Source: CAZUZD01 sp964624465 | GTDB taxonomy: Bacteria > Planctomycetota > Planctomycetia > Isosphaerales > Isosphaeraceae | Reading direction: 5' to 3' | Assembly: GCA_964624465.1 (NCBI GenBank) | Contig: CAZUZD010000137.1 | Location: 1-15,019, forward strand | DNA: 15,019 nucleotides | Shown here: positions 7,595-15,019 of the stretch, one piece after another | Numbering within the stretch: the first letter of the stretch is position 1 | Layout: each line of letters begins with the position of its first letter | Notes under the pieces: model-generated | What the model saw: only the letters and a program-made list of their open reading frames with translations | Databases searched by the model: none | Told to the model about the DNA's origin: nothing | Position numbers and translations under genes: made by a program

Positions 7595-8929
7595 CTACAG
7601 GGTGAACGAAGTCAGACTATCGCCAGTGGCGGGAGGGCTGTCGTCTTCGCCAGACACGGCGGGGTCGGCCTCCGGGTCCTGAGCCTTCTCGAACTGGATT
7701 TTCCCCAGCAGTTGCTTCCAATCCGCGTTCGGATTCTGGTCGAGGACTGAGAGAAGGCCCGCGAACTCCTTGACGACCTCACGGGGCGTCTGGAAGAAGT
7801 TGGCACCGAGCTTCGTCGAGCAATGCTGGAGAAACAACTTCAAGCCCTCATCCTCGATCGCATACTTCGCCACATCACCCGACGCCGCAATGTGACGGAG
7901 CTTCTGAAGTAGTGCGAAGAGCTCTTCCAGAGTGAGGTTCCGGAGCCGGATCACCGGACCGGAAAGGTCTTTCAGGCCATCAGTTGCGAAACTATTCGCC
8001 GCCAGGCGGGTCGCCAGGGCTTCGTAGCTGTAAAGACCCCGCCGTTTATCCTCAAGGAAGTTGTCAGTGCCGCCAAAGAGGATCGAGAGCCCGGAGACGT
8101 TCCCCTGAAGGCAGTCATTGACGATGCGGAGGATCACCTCGTAGTTCGCACTTCGCGCCTGGGAGCTGTTGAGCCGGTGCGAGAAGACCCCCATCTCGTC
8201 GATGTTGACGAGGAATCCCGCATAGCCTGCCAGCCGGCAGAAGCAGGCGAACAGCTTCAGAAAGTCATAAAACTGTCCGTCATCGATGATCGACCGAACG
8301 CCCAGATCCTGCCTGGCCTCGGTCTTGACACGATAGTCGGCGCGAAGCCAGCGGAGTGCAGCGGTGGTGAGCGCCTCGTCACCTCGAAGAAAACCTTCGA
8401 TGTACTTCGCGATGACGGTTGCAAAATCGAACCCACCGACCAGATCCTGGAGCACCTTCAGGCGAGTGTGAACCGCTCGGGTCACATCGGAGTCCGCCCC
8501 CCCGACCTCGCGTACTTCATGATCGAGCTGCGAGGCCCACCGCTCGACGATGCTCGCAAGGGCGCCCCCGTCAGGCCGGGTCCGGATGGCGACATTCTGC
8601 ATCAACTCCGCGTACAAGTTCCGTGCCTGCCCACCGGAGCCGTGTAGTCGCCGTTCGAGGGTCACATCCGCTTGGGCCACCACGAACTTCCGTTCGAGGG
8701 CGACCGTCCGCATCAGATTGAGGAAAAAGCTCTTCCCTGAGCCGTAACGCCCGATCACAAACCGGACGGTGGCCCCGCCCTCCTCCACCCGCTTGAGGTC
8801 ATCAAGCACGGCTTGGACTTCATCGCGCCGGCCGACTTGCAGGTGATGCAGTCCAGCCCGTGGCACGACCCCAGCACGGATCGACTGAAGGATCGCGTCT
8901 CGCTCGCGTGGCTTGATGGGCTGGCTCAT
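7595..8929 (-). CDS. sngB: P-loop ATPase, DUF2791/BrxD type, Shango SngB
   Basis: Encodes 444 residues. Walker A is GRYGSGKS (60-67), following RFVI. Walker B is FLVNIDEM (239-246). A sensor-like segment, ILFGGTDNFLEDKRRGLYSYEALATRL (283-309), is characteristic of DUF2791 ATP-binding proteins related to BrxD. An N-terminal GVVPRAGLHHLQVGRRDE segment precedes the P-loop, as in other members. The C-terminal tail (about 415-444) is acidic and probably disordered. The ATG overlaps the sngA stop (ATGA), implying translational coupling. No strong independent ribosome binding site is seen. Known relatives act with a partner Lhr-like helicase, which is the next gene. Hydrolysis of ATP as a loader or sensor for the helicase is an inference. 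The active-site motifs are intact. Confidence 0.9.
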   Translation of the reverse strand: MSQPIKPRERDAILQSIRAGVVPRAGLHHLQVGRRDEVQAVLDDLKRVEEGGATVRFVIGRYGSGKSFFLNLMRTVALERKFVVAQADVTLERRLHGSGGQARNLYAELMQNVAIRTRPDGGALASIVERWASQLDHEVREVGGADSDVTRAVHTRLKVLQDLVGGFDFATVIAKYIEGFLRGDEALTTAALRWLRADYRVKTEARQDLGVRSIIDDGQFYDFLKLFACFCRLAGYAGFLVNIDEMGVFSHRLNSSQARSANYEVILRIVNDCLQGNVSGLSILFGGTDNFLEDKRRGLYSYEALATRLAANSFATDGLKDLSGPVIRLRNLTLEELFALLQKLRHIAASGDVAKYAIEDEGLKLFLQHCSTKLGANFFQTPREVVKEFAGLLSVLDQNPNADWKQLLGKIQFEKAQDPEADPAVSGEDDSPPATGDSLTSFTL

Positions 8930-11508
8930 GGGTTTTGGATCAGTTCCGCCTGGACGAGGAGGATTTCACCGTCTTGTTCAAGGAGTGGTTCACCGCAAGT
9001 CTCGATGCTCCATTCGTTGACCGCATCGAAATAGCCGAAGCGCGCGATCGGGTGACGGCCGATCAGTTGCCTGAGTTCTTCGCTGTTCCAGTTCGGTCGA
9101 GTTAAGAGTTCAGCGAGCAGGCTGTGATAGTGATCCTTCAGCCCCTGGAATCGCTGATACACCTGAGCCGAAGGATCGGGCAGTACCGTGGCAGGTGGAT
9201 TCGGAGGATCGGGCGTTGGTGCCGAAGTCTCCTCGGTGTTCATAGCGTGAACGAGGATTGCAGTGACAGCCTGGGTCTCGGCCATGATGGCCGCGAGCTT
9301 ACCGATATCAATGGCGATACCACCCGAATCGGCCACGGCACCACGGGGCGGGATCGCCTCGCCTTCGTCAGCGCTTCCGCCCTTGACTAGTTCCACCGGT
9401 TCCTGTGAGGCGCGCCGGAACTCGTCGAGTAGATTGTCCAGTTCCTCGACAGGGATCTGCATCGCTCGGTAGGCGCTGCGAAACGCGGTCACTTCTTTCC
9501 GGTCGATGATTCCGTTGGCGGCGGCTACTCCGGTCAGGAACCGACCGAGAGCCGAGCGATCGGCGCCCGAGAGGGTCTCCTGAAGTCGTTTGCCGAGGCC
9601 CATGATGCTGGGCGGTCTCTCTTCAAGTACGCGCTTCAAAGCCTCCAGACGCCTAGCGTCCGCGGGTTCGAGCAGGAATTGAGACTCCAGGAAGTGGGCG
9701 ATCTGACTGACCTCGGCGTCGTCAATGCTGCCGTCTGCGGCCGCGATGTACACGCCGAGTTCGAGCATCAGCGCAGCAGCGGCATACCGGGAGTCGGCTG
9801 GGAGGGAGCTTCCCTCCTCGGGCCGGAGCAGGGCAACAACGTCATCCCAGCCGTAGGGCCGTCTGGTAAGCCGGGCGTCTGGCTCGATGACCAGGCCCAC
9901 CTGCTCGGCGGTCGCGGCGAGTGCCTGGCTTTGCTTCATGGTCAACTTGGCCCGGTTGGGCAATTCGTGGAGTGGGGCCAGTTTCGATACGTGGATCAGA
10001 GCGTACCCGTCTTCACGAGTGTGCGCGGCCACCACCCCATCCCAGCGCTCCTGGTCCGGGTGGTCGGAATCGGCCCGCAGTTCTGGCGGCAGTGCCTCGT
10101 AGGCCTCGCGGGTTCCGATCGAGAGACCCTTCCCGAGGGCACGGCTGGCCGGCTTCAGTTCCTCAATGCAACTGTTCCAGATTCCCACGAGCGGAGTGAA
10201 CTGGCTCTGGATTCCGAGGACATCGGGAATCGAGAGCGGCGGTACACCCGACCCAGACCAGGCGTTCAACAGCGACGGGCTGGCTGCTCGATATTCCAGG
10301 CGGCGGGGGCGTTTGGCCGACTTGAGGATCAGCCCTTCGGCGAACGCCGTCTGGTACTTCCGCTCGAAGAGTGCTCCAAACGGCTCCGCCATCCGTTCGA
10401 GTACGACGCTGCGAACACAGCGTGGGTCCTGACGGCAAAGTCGCATGGCCCACGAGGCTGGCAAGGGGACCTTCCGGTTGTGGAACCAGGCCAGCGCGAC
10501 GCTCAGAAAATCCTCGTCACGCTTGAGGCGAGCGTCTTCGAAGACCGCCGTGAACCACTTCTCCTTGAGGTTCTCGATCCCCGCCCTGGCCAGGCAGTAA
10601 GCCAGGAACCGGCTGAGGTAGCCATCAAACGATCCGGAGTGGGTGTAGAGCCTCAGCAGCCGCACCACTTCGTTCACGGCCGGACTCAGGTCCTGCTGTT
10701 CGATGAGGACTCGCCGCTCGAGACCGTAGAAGAACAGGAACGCGTAGCCGACATCGTCGAGCGGTGAGCTCCGCTGGCCCGCGAGCCAGGTCAGGTAGTT
10801 GGCCCTCTGGTGCGGGGCGATTCCGGCATAAGTCGGGTAATACCCCAGACGCCCTCGAGGCTCGTCTCGAGGGCGTCCCACCTTCAGCCGGGTGCTGATG
10901 CAAGACGCCTCTTCGGGATCCGAACTGCCATCGCTGAGGTAGACGAGCGGATCCCGGAGTCGGAACCCCGCGACCTCGATCGACTCGCCACGTCCGCACC
11001 AGCGCCTGCCAGTTCGACTGGTTCCGCCTGTTGGCAACGGCTGGCGCGAGGACGTCGGGGGACGGGTCGGAAGGGGCGGTGGCTGCGAACGAGCTCCGTC
11101 CGTCACCAGCGATCGGGCACCAATTCCCCATTCGATGCGGATCGAATCGTGTCTCGGCGATCCTGTGGGTGTGGATTCGACCGCTCGACCCTGAACGGCT
11201 CGGAGCTTGTTTAGCTCGACGGAATCCGGCTTCCTGGGCGCGTCTTGCCAGTCAGTTCGGGCGGGAGCCAGAGCTTGAGCCTGGGACGCGGTCGCCTCAT
11301 CTCGATCCTCAGCCTCGCCCTCCGGCTCGTCAGGCTCCGGGGTCAATGCCCAGGTGAAGACCCCGACGATCACCCAGGTGATCGGGAGGAGTAACAGGAT
11401 CTGGCCAACACTCAGCCACCTGCTGAGAATAAGCCGAGCGAGGACGACCAGGGCCAGTGTGATCAGAAATCCGACGAGCGCGACACGAATCCCGGTCCGA
11501 CGCGACAT
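8926..11508 (-). CDS. sngA: membrane-anchored TerB_N/TerB/TerB_C protein, Shango SngA
   Basis: Encodes 860 residues. Two hydrophobic helices at about 7-29 (VALVGFLITLALVVLARLI) and 35-55 (VGQILLLLPITWVIVGVFTWAL) form a hairpin anchor. An acidic then Pro/Arg-rich linker runs to about 170. TerB_N follows (GYYPTYAGIAPHQRANYLTWLAG at about 222-244, then GYAFLFFYGLERRVL). The TerB domain lies at about 575-690, with two acidic loops: AADGSIDDAE (about 590-599) and ANGIIDRKE (about 664-672). TerB_C is at the end (PNWNSEELRQLIGRHP...FDAVNEWSIE...GEPLLEQDGEILLV). TerB proteins bind metal and associate with membranes, so a membrane-side sensor or effector role is plausible. ATG 11508 is chosen because GAGG lies 5 bases upstream; GTG 11523 is the alternative. 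This is the first gene of the operon. It contains a strong 12-bp hairpin at 10848-10877. Confidence 0.88.
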   Translation of the reverse strand: MSRRTGIRVALVGFLITLALVVLARLILSRWLSVGQILLLLPITWVIVGVFTWALTPEPDEPEGEAEDRDEATASQAQALAPARTDWQDAPRKPDSVELNKLRAVQGRAVESTPTGSPRHDSIRIEWGIGARSLVTDGARSQPPPLPTRPPTSSRQPLPTGGTSRTGRRWCGRGESIEVAGFRLRDPLVYLSDGSSDPEEASCISTRLKVGRPRDEPRGRLGYYPTYAGIAPHQRANYLTWLAGQRSSPLDDVGYAFLFFYGLERRVLIEQQDLSPAVNEVVRLLRLYTHSGSFDGYLSRFLAYCLARAGIENLKEKWFTAVFEDARLKRDEDFLSVALAWFHNRKVPLPASWAMRLCRQDPRCVRSVVLERMAEPFGALFERKYQTAFAEGLILKSAKRPRRLEYRAASPSLLNAWSGSGVPPLSIPDVLGIQSQFTPLVGIWNSCIEELKPASRALGKGLSIGTREAYEALPPELRADSDHPDQERWDGVVAAHTREDGYALIHVSKLAPLHELPNRAKLTMKQSQALAATAEQVGLVIEPDARLTRRPYGWDDVVALLRPEEGSSLPADSRYAAAALMLELGVYIAAADGSIDDAEVSQIAHFLESQFLLEPADARRLEALKRVLEERPPSIMGLGKRLQETLSGADRSALGRFLTGVAAANGIIDRKEVTAFRSAYRAMQIPVEELDNLLDEFRRASQEPVELVKGGSADEGEAIPPRGAVADSGGIAIDIGKLAAIMAETQAVTAILVHAMNTEETSAPTPDPPNPPATVLPDPSAQVYQRFQGLKDHYHSLLAELLTRPNWNSEELRQLIGRHPIARFGYFDAVNEWSIETCGEPLLEQDGEILLVQAELIQNP
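10848..10877. other. 12-bp perfect inverted repeat inside sngA
   Basis: Arms GACGCCCTCGAG and CTCGAGGGCGTC are separated by six bases, within the codons for GRPRDEPRGRL just before the TerB_N tyrosine motif. The mRNA would form a very stable stem at the linker-to-domain boundary. It could be an effect of Arg-rich coding or have a regulatory or pausing role. The sequence does not decide. Confidence 0.6.
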
Positions 11509-11562
11509 CACAGCCTCGCACACAGACCGCCCAGATTCCGACTTAACTTTCGATCCAGTCTT

Positions 11563-11591
11563 AATCTAAATCCGGCTGGCCCGAATTCCAA
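11563..11591 (-). promoter_or_regulatory. candidate sigma70-like promoter for the sng operon
   Basis: Reading the minus strand, TTGGAA (11591-11586) and TAGATT (11568-11563) are separated by 17 bases. Each matches four of six consensus positions. The -10 lies about 55 bases upstream of the sngA ATG. The region is AT-richer than its surroundings. It overlaps the imperfect repeat at the contig join, so the sequence itself may be imperfect. Confidence 0.3.
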
Positions 11592-11686
11592 GACACTCAT
11601 CCCACGTTCGCATCCAGGTCAAATNNNNNNNNNNTATAAAGCCGGTTGGCCCCAATCACACCACACCCATCCCCGGTTCGCTGCCC
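11567..11686 (+). repeat. imperfect direct repeat spanning the first N gap
   Basis: Bases from 11567 (TAAATCCGGCTGGCCCGAAT...) and from 11637 (TAAAGCCGGTTGGCCCCAAT...) align without gaps at 37 of the first 50 positions, counted by hand. Both then continue into an AAA-containing stretch. One copy ends the left contig and the other begins the right contig, so the pair may be one locus read twice with errors, two strain variants, or a genuine repeat. Confidence 0.65.
11625..11634. other. assembly gap (10 N)
   Basis: Ten N mark a contig join between the sng operon leader and the peroxidase gene. The similar sequences on both sides suggest the true gap may be zero or negative. The space between sngA and the peroxidase gene (11509-11758) otherwise shows only the candidate promoter, the repeat and a G-rich tract. 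Confidence 0.95.
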
Positions 11687-11696
11687 TTAAACTGGC

Positions 11697-11736
11697 GGGG
11701 CCCGGGGGGGGGCGCCGCGCCGGGGGGGCGGGCGGG
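11697..11736 (+). other. G-rich tract, possible G-quadruplex
   Basis: G runs of 4, 9, 7, 3 and 3 occur within 40 bases (11697-11700, 11704-11712, 11722-11728, 11730-11732, 11734-11736), with short spacers. This meets the usual four-run quadruplex pattern on the plus strand. It lies just past the peroxidase stop codon and about 60 bases from the contig join, and may have impeded sequencing. Confidence 0.55.
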
Positions 11737-11758
11737 CCTGCGACGCGGGGAATTTGGC

Positions 11759-12220
<462 letters not shown>

Positions 12221-12227
12221 GGGCGAT

Positions 12228-12233
12228 ACCTCC
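12228..12233 (-). promoter_or_regulatory. ribosome binding site setting the GTG start of bcp
   Basis: On the minus strand GGAGGT lies 7 bases before GTG 12220. It is the strongest Shine-Dalgarno sequence in the window, and it rules out the longer open frame that runs upstream to 12526. Confidence 0.8.
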
Positions 12234-12524
12234 GGGGCGGAAACCTGGGAAACGTGCGGCGAGTGCCGCCCCCGGTAAACCGCGCACGCCGGGGCGCGCG
12301 GGGGCCGGGGTCGGCCCTGGGCGGGTGCCAGGGGCCGCGGATCTCCCGATTCTATGCGATTTGGGCCCCGAGGACCGTCCCAACGCGCCGACGGGGGTCG
12401 CGAACCGGCCGGCTTTGGCGATCCGGGGGGACGTGCGGGGGAGCATTCCCTGGCAAACGCTTGTATGATGGCGCCAGCCGGATCGGAAGGGACCGGCCAC
12501 TGGCGCGAAGAGGGACGGCCGCGC
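12234..12524. promoter_or_regulatory. divergent intergenic region between bcp and the histidine kinase
   Basis: This space must hold both promoters. On the plus strand TATGAT (12464-12469) is a good -10 hexamer about 55 bases before the kinase ATG, but no recognisable -35 lies upstream. On the minus strand TAGAAT (12354-12349) could serve bcp, also without a clear -35. A bulged stem (GGCCCTGG at 12313-12320 with CCAGGGGCC at 12328-12336) is present. No gene is seen. Confidence 0.3.
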
Positions 12525-15019
12525 ATGCCACTGAGAACCTGGGGTCAGACCGGGTCGCGCTACGGCGGGGCGATGGCCGCCGTGGCGGGGGCGACGGCGG
12601 TGCGGGCGGCGCTGGCCCCCCTGCTGGGCGGGCACCTGCCGTACACCACGTTCTACGTGGCCGTGCTGCTGGCCGCGTGGTTCGGCGGCCTGGGCCCGGC
12701 GATCCTGGCCACCGGCGTCGGCGGCCTGCTGGCCACGGCGCTGTTCTTGCCGCCGGAGGGGCAGCTGAGCCTGGCGGGGGCCGAGCAGCAGGTCAGCCTG
12801 TTCGTCTTCGTGTGCGTGGCGCTGCTGGCCCTGCTGCTGAGCGAGGCGTCGCGGCGGGCGCGGCACCAGGCCGAGGCCGGCGAGCGACGGTACCGGGTGC
12901 TGGCCGATGTGAGCGCCGCCCTGGCCGCCGACGCCCCCCTGCCCGAGGCGCTCCGGCTGGCCGCCGCCCGGATCGTGCCCGACCTGGCCGACTGGTGCGT
13001 GATCCGGGTCGGCGACCCCGGCGGCGACGACGGCCCCGACGACGGCGGGGCGACGGTGGCCGTCGTGCACACCGACCCGGCGCGGCAGCCGGCGCTGGCG
13101 GCCGTCGAGGCCGAGGCCGGGGCGGACGCCGGGCCGTGCGGGACGACCGAGGTGGTCGACGTGCGGAACGAGCCCGGCGCGACCGGGCCGGTGGCCGCGC
13201 ACCGGGCACGGCTGCACGAGCTGGGCACCCGCTCGCTGCTGCGGGTGCCGCTGGCCAGCCAGGGCCGCCGGCTCGGGCTGCTGACGCTGGGGCTCGACGG
13301 CTCGGGGCGGCGGTACGGGGCCCGGGACCTGACGCTGGCCGACGAGCTGGGCCGTCGGGTCGCGCTGGCGGTGGCCCGCGCCCGGGTCGAGGCGGAGGCG
13401 TCGCAGGCCCGCCGGCGCTCGGAGCTGCTGGCCGGCGCCTCGGCGGCGCTGGGGTCGTCACTGGACTACGAGGCGACCTTGCAGGCCGTGGCGCGGCTGG
13501 CGGTGCCGCAGATCGCCGACTGGCGCACGCTCGACCTGGTCGAGCCCGACGGCCCGTGCCGGCGGGTGGCCACGGTGCACGACGACCCCGAGCGGCTGGC
13601 CTGGGGCCTGGCCTTCGAGCGCCGGTATCCCACGGCCGCCGACCCGGCCAGCGGGGTGGCGCTGGTGCTCCGCACCGGCGAGCCGCTGCTGGTGCCGGTG
13701 GTCGAGGCCGCCATGCTCGCCCAGGCGGCCCGCGACCCCGAGCACCTGGCCGGCCTGCAGCGCCTGGCGCTGCGGNNNNNNNNNNGGCAATAAGTGGGAA
13801 GCGGTAACCCCCTCGGGCGGCCGGACCTACGGCAACGCCGACCTGGCACTGGCCCGCGAGCTGGCCGCCCGCGCGGCGCTGGCCGTCGACAACGCGCGGC
13901 TGTACCGCGACGCCGAGCGCGCCCGCCGCCGCTCGGAGGAGTCGCTGGCGCTGCTGGAAACCCTGATGGCCAGCGCCCCGATCGGCATGTCGTTCGTCGA
14001 CCGCGACCTGCGGTACGTGCGGATCAACGAGGCGCTGGCCCGGACCAACGGCCGGCCCGCCGAGGCGACCCTGGGCCGCACGCTCCGCGAGGTGCTGCCG
14101 GAGCTGGCCGACACGATCGAGCCGCTGTACCGCCGGGTGATCTCGGGCGGCGCGCCGCTGGTGGGCCAGGAGCTCAGCGGCGCCACGGCGGCCGAGCCCG
14201 ACGGCGCGCGGCACTGGCGGATCGACCTGTACCCGGTGCGGACCGCCGGCGGGCCGGTGCTCGGGGTCGGCTCGGTGGTCGTCGACGTCACCGAGGCCAA
14301 GCGGTTCGAGGCCGAGTTGCGGCGGGCCCGCGACGCCGCCGAGGCGGCCAACCGCGCCAAGGACGAGTTCCTGGCCGTGCTCAGCCACGAGCTGCGCACC
14401 CCCCTGATGCCCATCCTCGCCGCCGTCAGCGAGGCGCTCGACTGGCCCGAGACCCCGGCGCCGATCCGGCCCCTGCTGGAGCTGACCCACCGCAACGTGG
14501 CGCTCGAGGCCCGGCTCATCGACGACCTGCTGGACCTGACCCGGATCAGCCACGGCAAGCTGATGCTCGACCGCGAGGCCGTCGACGCGCACGCCGTCGT
14601 CGGCCAGGCGCTGGAGATCTGCCAGGCGGAGATGCGCGACCGCGGCCTGGCCCTGGAGCTGGACCTGGCCGCGCCCGAGCACCACCTCGACGCCGACCCG
14701 GCGCGGCTCCAGCAGATCGTCTGGAACCTGATCAAGAACGCCGTGAAGTTCACCCCGCCCGGCGGCCGGATCACGATCCGCAGCCGGGGCGCCCGGCCCG
14801 TGGGCGTCGAGTGCCCGACGGCCGCGGCGGCCGACGGCCGGCCGTGCTGGGAGCTGCGGGTGTGCGACACAGGCATCGGCATCGACCCGGCGCTGCTGGG
14901 GCGGATCTTCGTGCCGATGGAGCAGGGCGACGCCAGCGTCACCCGGCAGTTCGGCGGCCTGGGCCTGGGCCTGGCCATCAGCCAGAGCCTGGCGCAGGCG
15001 CACGGCGGGACCCTCACCG
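12525..15019 (+). CDS. membrane sensor histidine kinase, GAF-GAF-PAS-HisKA-HATPase (partial, gap inside)
   Basis: The protein starts MPLRTWGQTGSRYGG, with AGAGGG 10 bases before ATG 12525. Four membrane helices (about 15-34, 41-56, 58-75 and 89-106) contain FYVAVLLAAWFGGLGPAIL, typical of the KdpD-like DUF4118 segment. GAF 1 follows at about 121-285 and GAF 2 begins near 306. Ten N at 13776-13785 interrupt GAF 2. Before the gap the frame starts at 12525; after it the frame starts at 13786 and resumes with RTYGNADLALARELAARAALAVDNARLY. Then come a PAS-like domain (about 13951-14300), the H-box SHELRTPL (phospho-accepting His at 14386-14388), WNLIKNAVKF (N-box, near 14722), DTGIG (G1, 14866-14880) and GGLGLGLAI (G2, near 14953). 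The gene runs past the window edge, perhaps into a receiver domain. Signal and partner regulator are unknown. The apparent frameshift is probably due to the arbitrary N length. Confidence 0.88.
13776..13785. other. assembly gap (10 N) inside the histidine kinase
   Basis: Compared with the kinase's own first GAF domain, about ten residues (roughly 30 bases) are missing here. The bases just after the gap (GGCAATAAGTGGGAAGCGG) are unusually AT-rich for this gene and fit the family poorly until GGRTYG, suggesting a low-quality contig end. Confidence 0.95.

Larger units (their letters stand above)
5384..11508 (-). other. Shango-type anti-phage defence operon (sngA-sngB-sngC)
   Basis: Three co-directional genes encode a TerB-domain protein, a DUF2791/BrxD-type ATPase and an Lhr-type helicase, in transcription order A-B-C. 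Junctions are a 4-base ATGA overlap and an 18-base gap, so this is one transcription unit. The gene content matches my recollection of the Shango system, described in 2022 in a screen of defence-island genes. The ATPase-helicase pair also resembles BrxD-BrxHI of BREX, but no PglX methylase, PglZ or BrxC gene is present here. The block is visibly less GC-rich than both flanks, consistent with acquisition by transfer. No integrase or tRNA was found at its edges. Confidence 0.85.

Noticed and set aside
5384..8929. BREX system, because the ATPase and helicase resemble BrxD and BrxHI
   Set aside because: No PglX methylase, PglZ, BrxC or PglW/PglY gene is in the window, and the third partner is a TerB-domain protein, which fits Shango better.
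12525..15019. Histidine kinase as a pseudogene
   Set aside because: The only frame break coincides with an artificial N run; all catalytic boxes downstream are intact.

Overview
The window looks like chromosomal (or metagenome-assembled) DNA from a very high-GC planctomycete, probably of the Isosphaera/Gemmata type. That assignment is an inference. It rests on the strongly G/C-ending codons, a secreted FG-GAP/VCBS repeat protein, a DUF1080 (3-keto-disaccharide hydrolase-like) secreted protein, a stand-alone STAS protein and a large multi-sensor histidine kinase. These families are all abundant in that phylum. The sequence is a scaffold: two runs of ten N (11625-11634 and 13776-13785) mark contig joins.

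Left flank (1-5383, very GC-rich). A secreted calcium-binding-type beta-propeller protein (136-2544, +) is followed by a nested palindromic repeat (2598-2652) and a UDP-N-acetylglucosamine 2-epimerase (wecB-like, 2730-3872, +). The epimerase ends tail-to-tail, with a 16-base overlap, against a secreted DUF1080 protein (3857-4552, -). Upstream of that on the same strand is a STAS anti-sigma-factor antagonist (4709-5119, -), with a near-perfect 24-bp dyad in its leader.

Central block (about 5384-11624, clearly less GC-rich). Three minus-strand genes form one operon: a two-helix membrane-anchored TerB_N/TerB/TerB_C protein (8926-11508), a DUF2791/BrxD-type P-loop ATPase (7595-8929) and an Lhr-type DEAD/DEAH helicase (5384-7576). 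The first two overlap by 4 bases (ATGA) and the last two are 18 bases apart. This is the gene set and order I recall for the Shango anti-phage defence system (sngA-sngB-sngC). The ATPase and helicase are also related to BrxD and BrxHI of BREX, but no BREX methylase or PglZ gene is in the window. Composition and position between housekeeping-type genes suggest a horizontally acquired defence island. It is the most notable system here. I regard it as a known system in a new host context, not as a new system.

Right flank (11635-15019, very GC-rich). The first contig join carries an imperfect repeat: about 50 bases before the N run resemble the bases after it, 37 of 50 identical without gaps by hand count. 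A G-rich tract follows. Next are a Bcp/PrxQ-type thiol peroxidase (11759-12220, -, GTG start with an excellent ribosome binding site) and, divergently, a membrane-bound sensor histidine kinase (12525 to beyond 15019, +). The kinase has four membrane helices, two GAF domains, a PAS domain, HisKA and HATPase_c. The second N run falls inside its second GAF domain and causes an apparent frameshift that is most simply an artefact. No tRNA, rRNA, CRISPR array, transposase or integrase was seen.
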